Assembly: GCF_023100945.1 (NCBI RefSeq)
Contig: NZ_CP064689.1
Span: 1,780,001 to 1,844,000 of the forward strand
Reading direction: 5' to 3'
DNA length: 64,000 nucleotides
DNA from: Bradyrhizobium sp. 200
Lineage (GTDB): Bacteria > Pseudomonadota > Alphaproteobacteria > Rhizobiales > Xanthobacteraceae
Shown one piece after another: positions 25,611-34,405 of this stretch; position 1 is the stretch's first letter, and each line of letters starts with the position of its first letter. Below the pieces are notes generated by a model, which was not told the origin of the DNA, searched no databases, and saw only the letters and a list, made by a program, of their open reading frames with translations. The translations under genes were made by a program, and so were the position numbers.

Positions 25611-26893
25611 TGGCGCGACCGGTCTTTATCGTCGACGGCAGCCGGACGCCGTTTCTGAAAGCACGCTCCGGTCCCGGCCCGTTCACCCCGGTCGATCTCG
25701 CCGTGCAATGCGGCCGGCCGCTATTGGCGCGGCAGCCCTTTGCGCCCACCGCTTTCGATCAGGTCATCCTCGGCTGCGTCAACGTCATCGCCGACGAAAT
25801 GAACCCGGCCCGCGTCGCGGCGCTGCGGCTTGGCATGGGCGAGAAGATGGTCGCCTTCACCGTGCAGATCAACTGCGGCTCCGGGATGCAATCGATTGAC
25901 ACGGCTTACCGCTACATCCGCGAAGGCGTCTCGGATCTGATCCTGGCCGGCGGCGCCGAAGCGTTGAGCCACGCGCCGCTGGTATGGCCGCAACAGGGCG
26001 TGCGCTGGTTCGCAGGCCTTGCCGGCGCCAAGGGCATCGGTGCAAAAATCATGGCCGCGCTGAAGGTGAAGCCGAGCTATTTCAAGCCGATCATCGGCCT
26101 CGAACGTGGCCTCACCGATCCCATCACCGAACTCAATATGGGCCAGACCGCCGAAGTGGTCGGCCATCTCTTCGGCGTTACCCGCGCACAGTCGGACGCC
26201 TATGCTGCCGAAAGCCACAAGCGGCTGGCAAGAGCGCAATCGGAAGGTTGGCTCAAGGGCGAGGTCGAGACCGCGTTTGCGCGCGACGGAAAATTCTACG
26301 ACCATGACGACGGCGTGCGGCCGGATTCGACGCCGGAGAGCCTGGCGAAACTGAGGCCGGTGTTCGAGCGCCCGTGGGGCAAGGTCACCGCCGGCAATTC
26401 CTCGCAGATCACCGACGGCGCGTCCTGGGTGATCCTCGCTTCCGAAGAGGCTGTGGCCGAGCATGGGCTGACGCCGAAGGCGGCCATTCTCGACAGTCAG
26501 TGGTCGGCGCTCGATCCCGGCATCATGGGTCTCGGCCCGGTGCTGTCGGCAACCGAGCTGTTGAAGCGCAATGAGCTGACGCTTTCCGATATCGAGACCT
26601 GGGAATTGAACGAGGCGTTTGCGACGCAGGTGCTGGGTTGTCTTGCCGCCTGGAACGACGAAAAGTTCTGCAAGGAGATTCTCGGCCTCGGTGGCGCCGC
26701 CGGCGAACTCGACCAGAGCAAGCTGAACGTCGATGGCGGCGCGATCAGCCTCGGCCACCCCGTCGGGTGCAGCGGAAACCGCATCGTGCTGCACCTCGTC
26801 AATGCCATGAAGCGGTTGGGCACACGGCGCGGCATCGCCACCGAATGTATCGGCGGCGGGCAGGGCGGCGCGATGCTGATAGAGACGGTGTGA
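25610..26893 (+). CDS. fadI: Acetyl-CoA acyltransferase (thiolase), FadI-like
   Basis: 427 residues. The nucleophile is Cys89 in VQINCGSGMQ; His383 in LGHPVGCSG and Cys413 in ECIGGGQGG complete the active site. It cleaves 3-ketoacyl-CoA to acetyl-CoA and a shortened acyl-CoA, the last step of the cycle. The length and sequence around the loop fit the FadI rather than the shorter PhaA class, although the position beside a FadB-type gene would also allow the FadA role. ATG overlaps the fadE stop. Confidence 0.9.
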   Translation: MARPVFIVDGSRTPFLKARSGPGPFTPVDLAVQCGRPLLARQPFAPTAFDQVILGCVNVIADEMNPARVAALRLGMGEKMVAFTVQINCGSGMQSIDTAYRYIREGVSDLILAGGAEALSHAPLVWPQQGVRWFAGLAGAKGIGAKIMAALKVKPSYFKPIIGLERGLTDPITELNMGQTAEVVGHLFGVTRAQSDAYAAESHKRLARAQSEGWLKGEVETAFARDGKFYDHDDGVRPDSTPESLAKLRPVFERPWGKVTAGNSSQITDGASWVILASEEAVAEHGLTPKAAILDSQWSALDPGIMGLGPVLSATELLKRNELTLSDIETWELNEAFATQVLGCLAAWNDEKFCKEILGLGGAAGELDQSKLNVDGGAISLGHPVGCSGNRIVLHLVNAMKRLGTRRGIATECIGGGQGGAMLIETV

Positions 26894-26895
26894 GC

Positions 26896-28989
26896 ATGGA
26901 TAGCCAGATCATGAACGTTCTCGGCGATCGCGTGCTCGAACTCGGGCCCACGCCAAGTGCTGATAGCCCGTACAAGAATTTCAAGCTGACGCGTGATTCT
27001 GAAGGTGTCGCCTGGCTGCTATTCGACCGCGAGGGGACCAGCGCCAACACGCTCTCGGCCGATTTGATCGAGGAGCTCGACAAGGTGCTGGCGGAGCTGG
27101 AGGGCCAGCGCCCCACCGGCCTCGTCATCCGTTCCGCCAAAAAATCCGGCTTCATTGCCGGCGCCGACGTCAATGCGTTTCGCGGCGCGACCGATGCAGG
27201 CGCTGTCGAAACCGAGATCGGCCGTGCGCATGCGGTGATCGATCGCCTCGAAGCCTTGCGCGTTCCAAGCGTGGCCGTGATCCATGGCTTCTGCCTCGGC
27301 GGCGGCCTCGAAGTGGCGCTGGCCTGCCAGATGCGGATTGCGATCGAGGATGCGCGGTTTGGTTTCCCCGAGGTGATGCTCGGCCTGCATCCCGGCCTCG
27401 GCGGCACCGTGCGCTTCACGCAGCTCGTCAATCCGATGCAGGCGATGCCGCTGATGCTGACCGGCAAGACCATCGATGCGCGGAAAGCGAAATCGCTCGG
27501 GTTGGTCGACGCCGTAACACAGGAGCGGCATGTTCTGAATGCGGTGAAGGACGCCGTATCCGGCCGGATGAAGCGCGCGCGGCCCGGGCTGCTCAACAAT
27601 TTTCTCAGCCTCGGTCCGGTGAGAGGTTTCCTCGCCGGGCGGATGCGCAGCGAGGCCGCCAAGGCCGCGCCGGAAGCGCATTACCCCGCGCCTTACGCGC
27701 TGATCGATCTCTGGGAAAAGCATGGCGGCGACCGCCGGGCGATGCTCAGTGCCGAGAAGACGTCCTTCGCCAAGCTGATGGTGACGCCAACCGCGCAGAA
27801 CCTGATCCGCGTGTTCTTCCTGCGCGAGCAGATGAAGAAGCTGGCGGGCAGCGGCAACAAGATCGAGCACGTCCACGTCATCGGCGCAGGCGCGATGGGT
27901 GGTGACATCGCCGCCTGGTGCGCCGGCCAGGGTATGCGGGTCACGCTCGCCGACATGAAGGCTGAGCCGATCGCAGGCGCGATCAAGCGTGCCGCCGATC
28001 TCTACGGCAAGATCCTGCGCAAGCGCACGGCGGTGCGCGATGCGCTCGACCGGCTGATGCCGGACATGCACGCCGAAGGCGTCCGCAACGCCGATCTCAT
28101 CATCGAGGCGGTGCCGGAAAAGCTGGAGCTGAAGCAGAAGGTCTATGCCGGGCTCGAGCCCAAGATGAAGCCCGGTGCGATCCTCGCCACCAACACGTCG
28201 AGCATTCCGCTGCAGGATCTGCGCACCACGCTGCAGAAGCCCGAGCGATTGCTGGGGCTGCATTTCTTCAATCCGGTATCGCGGCTGCAGCTTGTCGAGG
28301 TCGTCAGCCATGACGGCACGGACGCGCAACTTCTGAAGGAGGCGCTGGCCTTTGTCGGCGCCATCGACCGGCTGCCGCTGCCCGTGAAATCGTCGCCCGG
28401 CTTCCTCGTCAACCGCGCGCTGACGCCCTACATGCTGGAGGCGATGGTGATGCTGGACGAGAAGATCGACAAGACGGTCATCGACGCCGCCGCGAAAAAG
28501 TTCGGCATGCCGATGGGCCCGATCGAACTCGCCGATCAGGTCGGCCTCGATATCTGCCTCGATGTCGGCGACATGCTGCGCTCGAAGTTCGGCGACATGC
28601 TGCCGCCGACGCCGGCCTGGCTGCGCGAAAAGGTCGCCAAGGGCGAACTCGGCCGCAAGACCGGCAAGGGCTTTTACATCTGGAAGGACGGCAAGGCCGA
28701 CATCGGCGGCATGTCCGCGATCTCGGAACCATCGGCGGAAATGATCGACCGCCTGATCCTGCCGATGTCGAATGTCTGCGTCGCCTGCCTGCGCGAAGGG
28801 ATCGTCGACAATGCCGACGTGGTCGACGGCGCCGTCATCTTCGGCACCGGCTACGCGCCGTTCCGCGGCGGTCCCTTGAACTATGCGCGAACGCGCGGCG
28901 TGGAAAACGTGGTCTCGACGCTGGACGCCCTGACCGACAAGTTCGGCGGCAGGTTTACGCCGGATGCCGGCTGGGAGAATTTCAAGTGA
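26896..28989 (+). CDS. fadJ: Bifunctional enoyl-CoA hydratase / 3-hydroxyacyl-CoA dehydrogenase
   Basis: 697 residues from ATG 26896, two bases after the thiolase stop. The N-terminal crotonase domain has IAGADVNAF and the two catalytic Glu in GGGLEVALAC and GFPEVMLG. The C-terminal half has the NAD-binding motif VIGAGAMGG, then LHFFNPVSRLQLVEVV with the catalytic His, and two 3HCDH C-terminal domains. It performs the two middle steps of beta-oxidation. It resembles FadB and FadJ about equally by eye, so the symbol is provisional. Confidence 0.92.
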   Translation: MDSQIMNVLGDRVLELGPTPSADSPYKNFKLTRDSEGVAWLLFDREGTSANTLSADLIEELDKVLAELEGQRPTGLVIRSAKKSGFIAGADVNAFRGATDAGAVETEIGRAHAVIDRLEALRVPSVAVIHGFCLGGGLEVALACQMRIAIEDARFGFPEVMLGLHPGLGGTVRFTQLVNPMQAMPLMLTGKTIDARKAKSLGLVDAVTQERHVLNAVKDAVSGRMKRARPGLLNNFLSLGPVRGFLAGRMRSEAAKAAPEAHYPAPYALIDLWEKHGGDRRAMLSAEKTSFAKLMVTPTAQNLIRVFFLREQMKKLAGSGNKIEHVHVIGAGAMGGDIAAWCAGQGMRVTLADMKAEPIAGAIKRAADLYGKILRKRTAVRDALDRLMPDMHAEGVRNADLIIEAVPEKLELKQKVYAGLEPKMKPGAILATNTSSIPLQDLRTTLQKPERLLGLHFFNPVSRLQLVEVVSHDGTDAQLLKEALAFVGAIDRLPLPVKSSPGFLVNRALTPYMLEAMVMLDEKIDKTVIDAAAKKFGMPMGPIELADQVGLDICLDVGDMLRSKFGDMLPPTPAWLREKVAKGELGRKTGKGFYIWKDGKADIGGMSAISEPSAEMIDRLILPMSNVCVACLREGIVDNADVVDGAVIFGTGYAPFRGGPLNYARTRGVENVVSTLDALTDKFGGRFTPDAGWENFK

Positions 28990-29414
28990 CGGAGACGCAT
29001 GTGCACGCGCCGCGCACGACCGAGACCGAGCCGCAAGGCGATCTCTGCATCCGCACGCTGGCGATGCCGGCCGATACCAATGCCAACGGCGATATCTTCG
29101 GCGGCTGGCTATTGAGCCAGATGGATATCGGCGGCGGCGTGTTCGCTTCCAAGATCGCGAAATCCCGCACCGTGACGGTCGCGATCGAGGCGATGAACTT
29201 TCGCAAAGCGGTCTATGTCGGCGATCTCGTTTCGGTCTACGCCACTCTGGTGCGGGTCGGACGCACCTCGATCACGGTCCATCTCGAAGCCTGGGTCGTG
29301 CGCCGCAAGGAGTTGCAGTCGATTCTGGTGACCGACGGCAACTTCACCTACGTCTCGATCGACGACGACGGCCGGCCGCAGACGGTGCGGCCGGATGGTG
29401 CCATACAGACCTGA
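28986..29414 (+). CDS. Acyl-CoA thioesterase, YciA-like hotdog fold
   Basis: 142 residues with a GTG start overlapping the stop of the preceding gene by four bases. The hotdog core reads ADTNANGDIFGGWLLSQMDIG, with the catalytic Asp-like position in the Gly-Asp-Ile segment, followed by the conserved MNFRKAVYVGDLVSVYA. It hydrolyses acyl-CoA, and as the fourth gene of the beta-oxidation operon could release CoA when acyl-CoA accumulates. It ends two bases before a convergent gene. Confidence 0.9.
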   Translation: MTETHVHAPRTTETEPQGDLCIRTLAMPADTNANGDIFGGWLLSQMDIGGGVFASKIAKSRTVTVAIEAMNFRKAVYVGDLVSVYATLVRVGRTSITVHLEAWVVRRKELQSILVTDGNFTYVSIDDDGRPQTVRPDGAIQT

Positions 29415-29416
29415 GC

Positions 29417-29851
29417 TTACGGGCAGGGACGCTCGTAGCCGTCACGGCCGATGAACGTGCCACGGCGCGGGTCATAGCTCTGCGAGCGCATGCAGCGCGG
29501 CGTGTCGTCATAATACCGGGGCGGCGGAGGTGCGTATTGCGCCTGGACGCCGCAATAGCGCGGCGAAACTTCCTGCCAGCCGCCGGGCTGCTCGACATAG
29601 CAGCCGCCCTGATAATAGCGGTAGCCGCCGGGCCGCGGCTCGCCCTGGGCGCCGATCGCGGCGCCCGTCGTGGCGCCGACGATCGCGCCGACCGCCGCAC
29701 CGCGGCCGCCGCCGAGCGCGCCGCCGAGAATGGCGCCCGCGGCGCCGCCAAACAGCGCGCCCCCGAGCGTGCTTTCCTGCGCCGCAGCCTCCTGGAGCGG
29801 TGCGCTAACCGCAAGGGCCACCAGCATCGAGAGCGCGAATTTCGGCATCAT
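29417..29851 (-). CDS. BA14K-like protein with a glycine zipper
   Basis: 144 residues. A signal peptide (SMLVALAVSAPLQEAAAQ) is followed by a glycine-zipper region with repeated GxxxG (GGALFGGAAGAILGGALGGG), able to insert in a membrane. The C-terminus (SYDPRRGTFIGRDGYERPC) matches the BA14K pattern of Hyphomicrobiales, where the founder is a Brucella antigen with lectin-like activity. Four Cys in the second half could form disulphides outside the cytoplasm. The identification rests on the final motif. Confidence 0.75.
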   Translation of the reverse strand: MMPKFALSMLVALAVSAPLQEAAAQESTLGGALFGGAAGAILGGALGGGRGAAVGAIVGATTGAAIGAQGEPRPGGYRYYQGGCYVEQPGGWQEVSPRYCGVQAQYAPPPPRYYDDTPRCMRSQSYDPRRGTFIGRDGYERPCP

Positions 29852-29994
29852 GTCAGTTCTCCGGCCATTTGAACGATTCGCTCGCTATTCTGTGACCAGC
29901 TTTGACATAGGTTGGCCCTGCGGCGCAACGGTGGGAGCAGGAACAATTTGTCCTGCAACCCGTTGTAAGCCCGGAAGAAATCACAGGCTGAACC

Positions 29995-30183
29995 ATGTCG
30001 GACACCTATATCATCGAAGTCGGCTCGCAGCCGGCGGGGATTATCGTGCGCGCTCCCGGCGGCTATCGGTTCTTTGCCGCGTCGCATCGATTCAACCGGC
30101 TGGAAGGACAGATATTTCGCAATGCACGCGAGGCCGAGCGCGCGGCCCGTCGCCTAGCCAGCGGGATGCCGCTGGCGGCCTGA
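29995..30183 (+). CDS. Small conserved-looking protein of unknown function
   Basis: 62 residues; ATG 29995. The sequence begins MSDTYIIEVGSQPAGIIVR, then a possible beta-hairpin (GGYRFFAAS) and a basic helix (NAREAERAARRLASG). This looks like a compact folded small protein. No signal peptide or known motif. I know proteins of this look from rhizobial genomes but cannot name a function. The codon use matches its neighbours. Confidence 0.55.
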   Translation: MSDTYIIEVGSQPAGIIVRAPGGYRFFAASHRFNRLEGQIFRNAREAERAARRLASGMPLAA

Positions 30184-30206
30184 CCGCCAGCGATCGTCTT
30201 CAGCGG

Positions 30207-30662
30207 TCAGAGCTTGGTGGCCGCCCGCGACAGCAGTTTCCAGTCAGAGCCCTGTTTCTGCCAGTTCATCAGGATGTGCAGGTTCTGCGGCGTCTTCTTG
30301 CCGTCGGTGAACTCCTGCTCGCCGACAAAGTTGAAGCGCACGATGGCGGCCGGTCCGACGATACGGACCGAGGGGTTCTTGTATTCAAGCGACGTCCATT
30401 TGTATTTCGCATCCCTGACGCCCGCCAGCAGTGACGCCTTGTCGTCGACAGCTCCGCTGGAGTGGCTATAGCTGAGTTCGTCTGCGCAGAGCGGGGCGAT
30501 CCCCTCGGGGTTGCCGGCCTGCTGCGCCGCGCGGAAGGCTTCGACGTTCTTCGCAACGGCATCCTCGTCCGCACCGGCAAAAGCGGGGACGACGCTCATG
30601 AGCCCAATCCCAAGCCCAAGTGCGACTACGGGCAAGGCGAACTGACGGCGATCGATGTTCAT
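30207..30662 (-). CDS. Exported SnoaL/NTF2-like (DUF4440-type) protein
   Basis: 151 residues from ATG 30662, which has GGAGG upstream. A signal peptide with an Arg pair (MNIDRRQFALPVVALGLGIGL...AFA) precedes an NTF2-like cone: DEDAVAKNVEAFRAAQQAGN, SYSHSSGAVDDKASLLAGV and the strand VRFNFVGEQEF. Proteins of this family bind small ligands or act as isomerases; many are of unknown role. The end (LHILMNWQKQGSDWKLLSRAATKL in outline) is typical for the fold. The function is not predictable. Confidence 0.8.
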   Translation of the reverse strand: MNIDRRQFALPVVALGLGIGLMSVVPAFAGADEDAVAKNVEAFRAAQQAGNPEGIAPLCADELSYSHSSGAVDDKASLLAGVRDAKYKWTSLEYKNPSVRIVGPAAIVRFNFVGEQEFTDGKKTPQNLHILMNWQKQGSDWKLLSRAATKL

Positions 30663-30899
30663 GGTTTCCTCCATTCGTTTCTGATTATGATCACAGTGTT
30701 GCAGCCGCAAATTGCTTTGTCGAGCAGCCGCGCGCATGGTCCGGCTCGCATGGCTTCGGGCTAGGTCGCCTTAACCAGGATTCGTTGTTTAGCCCTGCCA
30801 AACGCCTTCGCGGCCGATCTCCCTCGTTGACCGCGGCCCTAATCAGCCGCACCATAACGGCAACTTTGTGCCCCCAGTCCATATCTCAAGGGTGCCGCC

Positions 30900-31730
30900 G
30901 TGGCCGGACTGTCCCACCGTCAGACTGAAATTCTCAACATCGCCCGCGCCTTTGGCCGGGTGATGGTGGAAGACCTCGCCAGGCGTTTCGAGGTTTCGGC
31001 GCAGACCATCCGCAAGGACCTCAACGACCTCTGCGACCAGCGCTCGCTGACCCGCATCCATGGCGGCGCCATCATCGCTTCCGGCGTGGAAAACCTCGCC
31101 TATGAGGCGCGGCGCTTCGTGGCGGCGGAGGAGAAGCGGGCGATCGGCCTTGCTGCGGCGCAGAGGATTCCGAACGGCTGCTCGTTGTTCATCAACATCG
31201 GCACCACGACGGAAGAAGTCGCGAGCGCACTGACCTCGCATGAGGATTTGCTCGTCATCACCAACAACCTCAACGTCGCGATGCTGTTGTATCGGCACCC
31301 GCGCATCGAGGTGATCGTAGCCGGCGGTGCGGTGCGGCGCGCCGATGGCGCCGTGATCGGCTCGACCGCGATCGGCCTGATCGGCCAGTTCAAGGTCGAT
31401 TACGCGATCATCGGCGCGTCCGCGATCGACGAGGAGGGTGCGCTGCTCGACTTCGACTATCGCGAAGTGCAGGCCGCGCAGGCGATCATCGCCAATGCAC
31501 GCAGCGTCATGCTGGTGGCGGACTCGACAAAACTCCGGCGCAGCGCGCCGGTGCGCATCGCCCATCTCAGCCAGATCCAGACCTTTGTGACGGATGCGCC
31601 GCTGCCGGCGGGTCTCGCCAGCATCTGCAGCCACCGCGGCATCGAGGTGGTCGAGGCAATGGACAAGCCGGCGGCGGATATCGATGAGAGCGGCAGCGAG
31701 CCGGCTTCCACTGTCACGCGCTTGCGCTGA
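30900..31730 (+). CDS. glpR: DeoR family repressor, GlpR-type
   Basis: 276 residues with a GTG start at 30900. The DeoR helix-turn-helix lies at about residues 5-57 (RQTEILNIARAFGRVMVEDL; SAQTIRKDLNDLCDQRSLTRIHGGA in outline), followed by the sugar-phosphate sensor domain (LFINIGTTTEEVA; AGGAVRRADGAVIG). This matches GlpR, which is released from DNA by glycerol-3-phosphate. Its position about 1 kb before glpD and the glycerol ABC transporter supports the call. Confidence 0.85.
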   Translation: MAGLSHRQTEILNIARAFGRVMVEDLARRFEVSAQTIRKDLNDLCDQRSLTRIHGGAIIASGVENLAYEARRFVAAEEKRAIGLAAAQRIPNGCSLFINIGTTTEEVASALTSHEDLLVITNNLNVAMLLYRHPRIEVIVAGGAVRRADGAVIGSTAIGLIGQFKVDYAIIGASAIDEEGALLDFDYREVQAAQAIIANARSVMLVADSTKLRRSAPVRIAHLSQIQTFVTDAPLPAGLASICSHRGIEVVEAMDKPAADIDESGSEPASTVTRLR

Positions 31731-31769
31731 TACCTACATACGGTTTCCCGATCCTTTGAGACGCGAACC

Positions 31770-32687
31770 ATGACCGAATTGGCTGTCGGCGGACGCAGCG
31801 CGGCCGAATATGCCCGTGGCGCCCTCTATGGCCTCGCGGCGGTCAGCATATGGTCCGGATGGATCGTGGTGGCGCGCCTCGGCCTCAAGAGCAATCTCAC
31901 ACCATGGGATATCGCCGCGCTTCGCTTTGGCGTGGCGGGCGTGCTTCTGCTGCCTTACGTCGTGAGCAGGGGTCTTGCGCTCGATCGCCTCGGCTGGATC
32001 GGACTGGCGGCAATCGTGCTCGGCGGCGGTGCGCCCGTCCTGTTCGCGAACGCCGGCCTGATGTTCGCCCCGGCCGCGCATGCGGGAGCGTTGTTTCCCG
32101 GCGTCATGCCGCTGATGGTCGCGCTTCTCGCCGCGGTCCTCCTGCACGAGCCGTTTAGGACTGCGAAAAAGATCGGCTTTGTGCTGATCCTGTTCGGCGT
32201 CTTCGGCATCGCCTGGGGCGCCGGCGGCGGTGCGATGGAGTCCAGGCAGACCATCGGACATCTGCTGTTTCTCGGCTCTGCTCTGGCCTGGGCCCTCTAT
32301 ACGGTCGCGATGCGCCGTGCGCGGCTTGATGGGCTGCATGCCGCGGCGATCGCAGCAGTTGGCGCCTTGATTCTCTACATGCCGGTTTATCTGATGGTGG
32401 CGGGTACGAGTCTCGCCAAGGCTCCTTTAGGCGATATCGCTCTGCAAGCCTTCGTGCAGGGAATTCTGACGGCGATCGTTTCACTTATCTTCTACGGACG
32501 CGCGGTCAGCATCCTCGGCGCCTCCAGCGGTGCCGCGTTCGCCGCGTTGTCTCCGGCGATGACGGCTGTCATGGCGATTCCAATTCTTGGCGAGTGGCCG
32601 GCCACGATGGACTGGATTGCCATCGCCGCGATTTCTGTCGGCGTCTACGTCGTGAGTGGAGGTCCGCTGCCGCGGCGAAGCATGTGA
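31770..32687 (+). CDS. DMT superfamily transporter (EamA, two repeats)
   Basis: 305 residues, about ten membrane helices arranged in two EamA halves (residues roughly 18-155 and 165-300), with AALRFGVAGVLLLPYV and GAAFAALSPAMTAVMAIPILGEWP as family marks. It starts 39 bp after glpR and is probably cotranscribed with it. Members export metabolites or amino acids. Its placement between glpR and glpD is not part of the standard glycerol cluster; its substrate is unknown. Confidence 0.85.
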   Translation: MTELAVGGRSAAEYARGALYGLAAVSIWSGWIVVARLGLKSNLTPWDIAALRFGVAGVLLLPYVVSRGLALDRLGWIGLAAIVLGGGAPVLFANAGLMFAPAAHAGALFPGVMPLMVALLAAVLLHEPFRTAKKIGFVLILFGVFGIAWGAGGGAMESRQTIGHLLFLGSALAWALYTVAMRRARLDGLHAAAIAAVGALILYMPVYLMVAGTSLAKAPLGDIALQAFVQGILTAIVSLIFYGRAVSILGASSGAAFAALSPAMTAVMAIPILGEWPATMDWIAIAAISVGVYVVSGGPLPRRSM

Positions 32688-32779
32688 TGCCCAAAGGACG
32701 TTCTCGCCTGCCTTGCACCCCCGATCGCGTCATACCGAAGTCGAAGACCAAAGTTCCGCCTCCCATCTCCTTTCATCTT

Positions 32780-32835
32780 GCTTTCGTTTTTCTTTGTGAT
32801 TAACTCCCATCCGAAAGCTAAATCGCCGAAACGAA
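32780..32835 (+). promoter_or_regulatory. Candidate GlpR operator region upstream of glpD
   Basis: Three TTTCG-type half-sites lie within 56 bp: GCTTTCGTTTT at 32780-32790, CGAAAGC at 32812-32818 and CGAAACGAA at 32827-32835. The first two form an inverted repeat. DeoR-family repressors of rhizobia are reported to use repeated TTTCG(T)-like half-sites. The position, 26-81 bp upstream of the glpD start, is right for repression. Confidence 0.45.
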
Positions 32836-32860
32836 TAGGCGACCGCCGGGGAAGCGTCTT

Positions 32861-34405
32861 TTGGATCGGATCTTTGATCTCGCCATTATCGGAGGCGGCA
32901 TCAACGGCTGCGGCATCGCGCGCGATGCGGCGGGCCGGGGTAACTCTGTTTTCCTATGTGAAATGAACGACTTGGCGAGTGGGACGTCGTCCTGGTCGAC
33001 CAAGCTGGTGCATGGCGGGCTGCGCTATCTCGAATATTACGAGTTCCGGCTGGTCCGCGAGGCCCTGATCGAACGCGAAATCCTCTGGCAGATCGCGCCT
33101 CATATCATCAGGCCCTTGCGTTTCGTTTTGCCGCACCACGCAGGGCTGCGCCCGGCCTGGCTGCTCAGGCTAGGGTTGTTCCTGTACGACCACATCGGCG
33201 GCCGTCAACTGCTGCCGCCGACCCGTTCGGTCGATCTCGTCCACGACGAGGTGGGCAAACCCTTGATCGCCAACCGCTACACCAGGGGCTTTGAATATTC
33301 CGACTGCTTCGTCGACGACGCGCGCCTCGTCGTGCTGACCGCGCGGGACGCCGCCGATCGCGGTGCGGAAATCCACACCCGCTCGCACGCGGTCGAGATT
33401 CGTCAGGTCGACGGCATCTGGCAGGTCACCGTCGAGAACACGATCGGCGGAGAGCGAACGACCATCCAGGCGCGCGCGTTGGTCAATGCCGGCGGCCCGT
33501 GGGTCGAGCAGGTGCTTTCGTCGGGCTCGGGCGTCAATGCGCGCGCAAAAGTGCGGCTGGTGCAGGGTTCCCACATCGTGGTGCGCAAGCTCTACGAGCA
33601 CGACCGCGCCTACATGTTCCAGAACGCCGACGGCCGCATCATCTTCGTCATTCCCTACCAGAACGATTTCACCCTGATCGGAACCACCGATCGTGATTAC
33701 GACGGCGATCCGGCAAAGGTGAAAGCCAGCCCTGAGGAGATTCAATATCTCTGTGCGTCGGCCAGCGAATACCTGAAAAAGCCGGTGCTGCCTGCAGACG
33801 TCGTCTGGACCTATTCCGGCGTGCGCCCACTCTATGACGATGGCGCCAGCGAGGCCAAGGCCGCGACGCGCGACTACGTGTTCGAACTGGACACGCCCGG
33901 CGGTGCGCCCCTGCTGTCGATCTATGGCGGCAAGATCACGACCTATCGGCGGCTGGCGGAAGAAGCGCTCGAACGGCTCGCGCCCTATCTGCACAGCGCG
34001 AAGGACAAAGCAGGTTGGACGGGCAAGGCGCCGCTGCCCGGCGGCGACATGGATGTTTCGGCGGTCGCCGCGCTGACAGCGGAACTGACGCGGAAATATC
34101 CGTTCCTTAACTCCGCGCATGCCAACCGGCTCGCGCATGCCTACGGCACGCGTGCGACAAAATTGCTCGGTAACGCGAAATCAATTGCTGATCTCGGCCA
34201 GTCGTTCGGCGCTACCCTGACCGAAAGCGAAGTGAGGTACCTGATCTTGAATGAATGGGCCTGCACCGCGGATGACGTCGTGTGGCGAAGGTCCAAGCTC
34301 GGCCTGCGGCTGTCGGCAGATGAAATTGCCGCACTTGACGAGTGGATCAAGGCCAACCGAGCCTCCGGCGCGCGTCCCTTGCGTGAAGCGGGAGGACGGA
34401 CATGA
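32861..34405 (+). CDS. glpD: Glycerol-3-phosphate dehydrogenase, FAD-dependent
   Basis: 514 residues. No ATG or GTG is available before the dinucleotide-binding motif, so TTG at 32861 (TTGGATCGG) is taken as start; the FAD motif IIGGGINGCG is then at residues 9-18, as expected. Further marks are SSWSTKLVHGGLRYLEYYEF, and the C-terminal DAO_C domain. The enzyme oxidises sn-glycerol 3-phosphate to dihydroxyacetone phosphate at the membrane and passes electrons to quinone. The stop overlaps the next start (ATGA). It heads the glpD-STPQUV operon. Confidence 0.93.
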   Translation: MDRIFDLAIIGGGINGCGIARDAAGRGNSVFLCEMNDLASGTSSWSTKLVHGGLRYLEYYEFRLVREALIEREILWQIAPHIIRPLRFVLPHHAGLRPAWLLRLGLFLYDHIGGRQLLPPTRSVDLVHDEVGKPLIANRYTRGFEYSDCFVDDARLVVLTARDAADRGAEIHTRSHAVEIRQVDGIWQVTVENTIGGERTTIQARALVNAGGPWVEQVLSSGSGVNARAKVRLVQGSHIVVRKLYEHDRAYMFQNADGRIIFVIPYQNDFTLIGTTDRDYDGDPAKVKASPEEIQYLCASASEYLKKPVLPADVVWTYSGVRPLYDDGASEAKAATRDYVFELDTPGGAPLLSIYGGKITTYRRLAEEALERLAPYLHSAKDKAGWTGKAPLPGGDMDVSAVAALTAELTRKYPFLNSAHANRLAHAYGTRATKLLGNAKSIADLGQSFGATLTESEVRYLILNEWACTADDVVWRRSKLGLRLSADEIAALDEWIKANRASGARPLREAGGRT

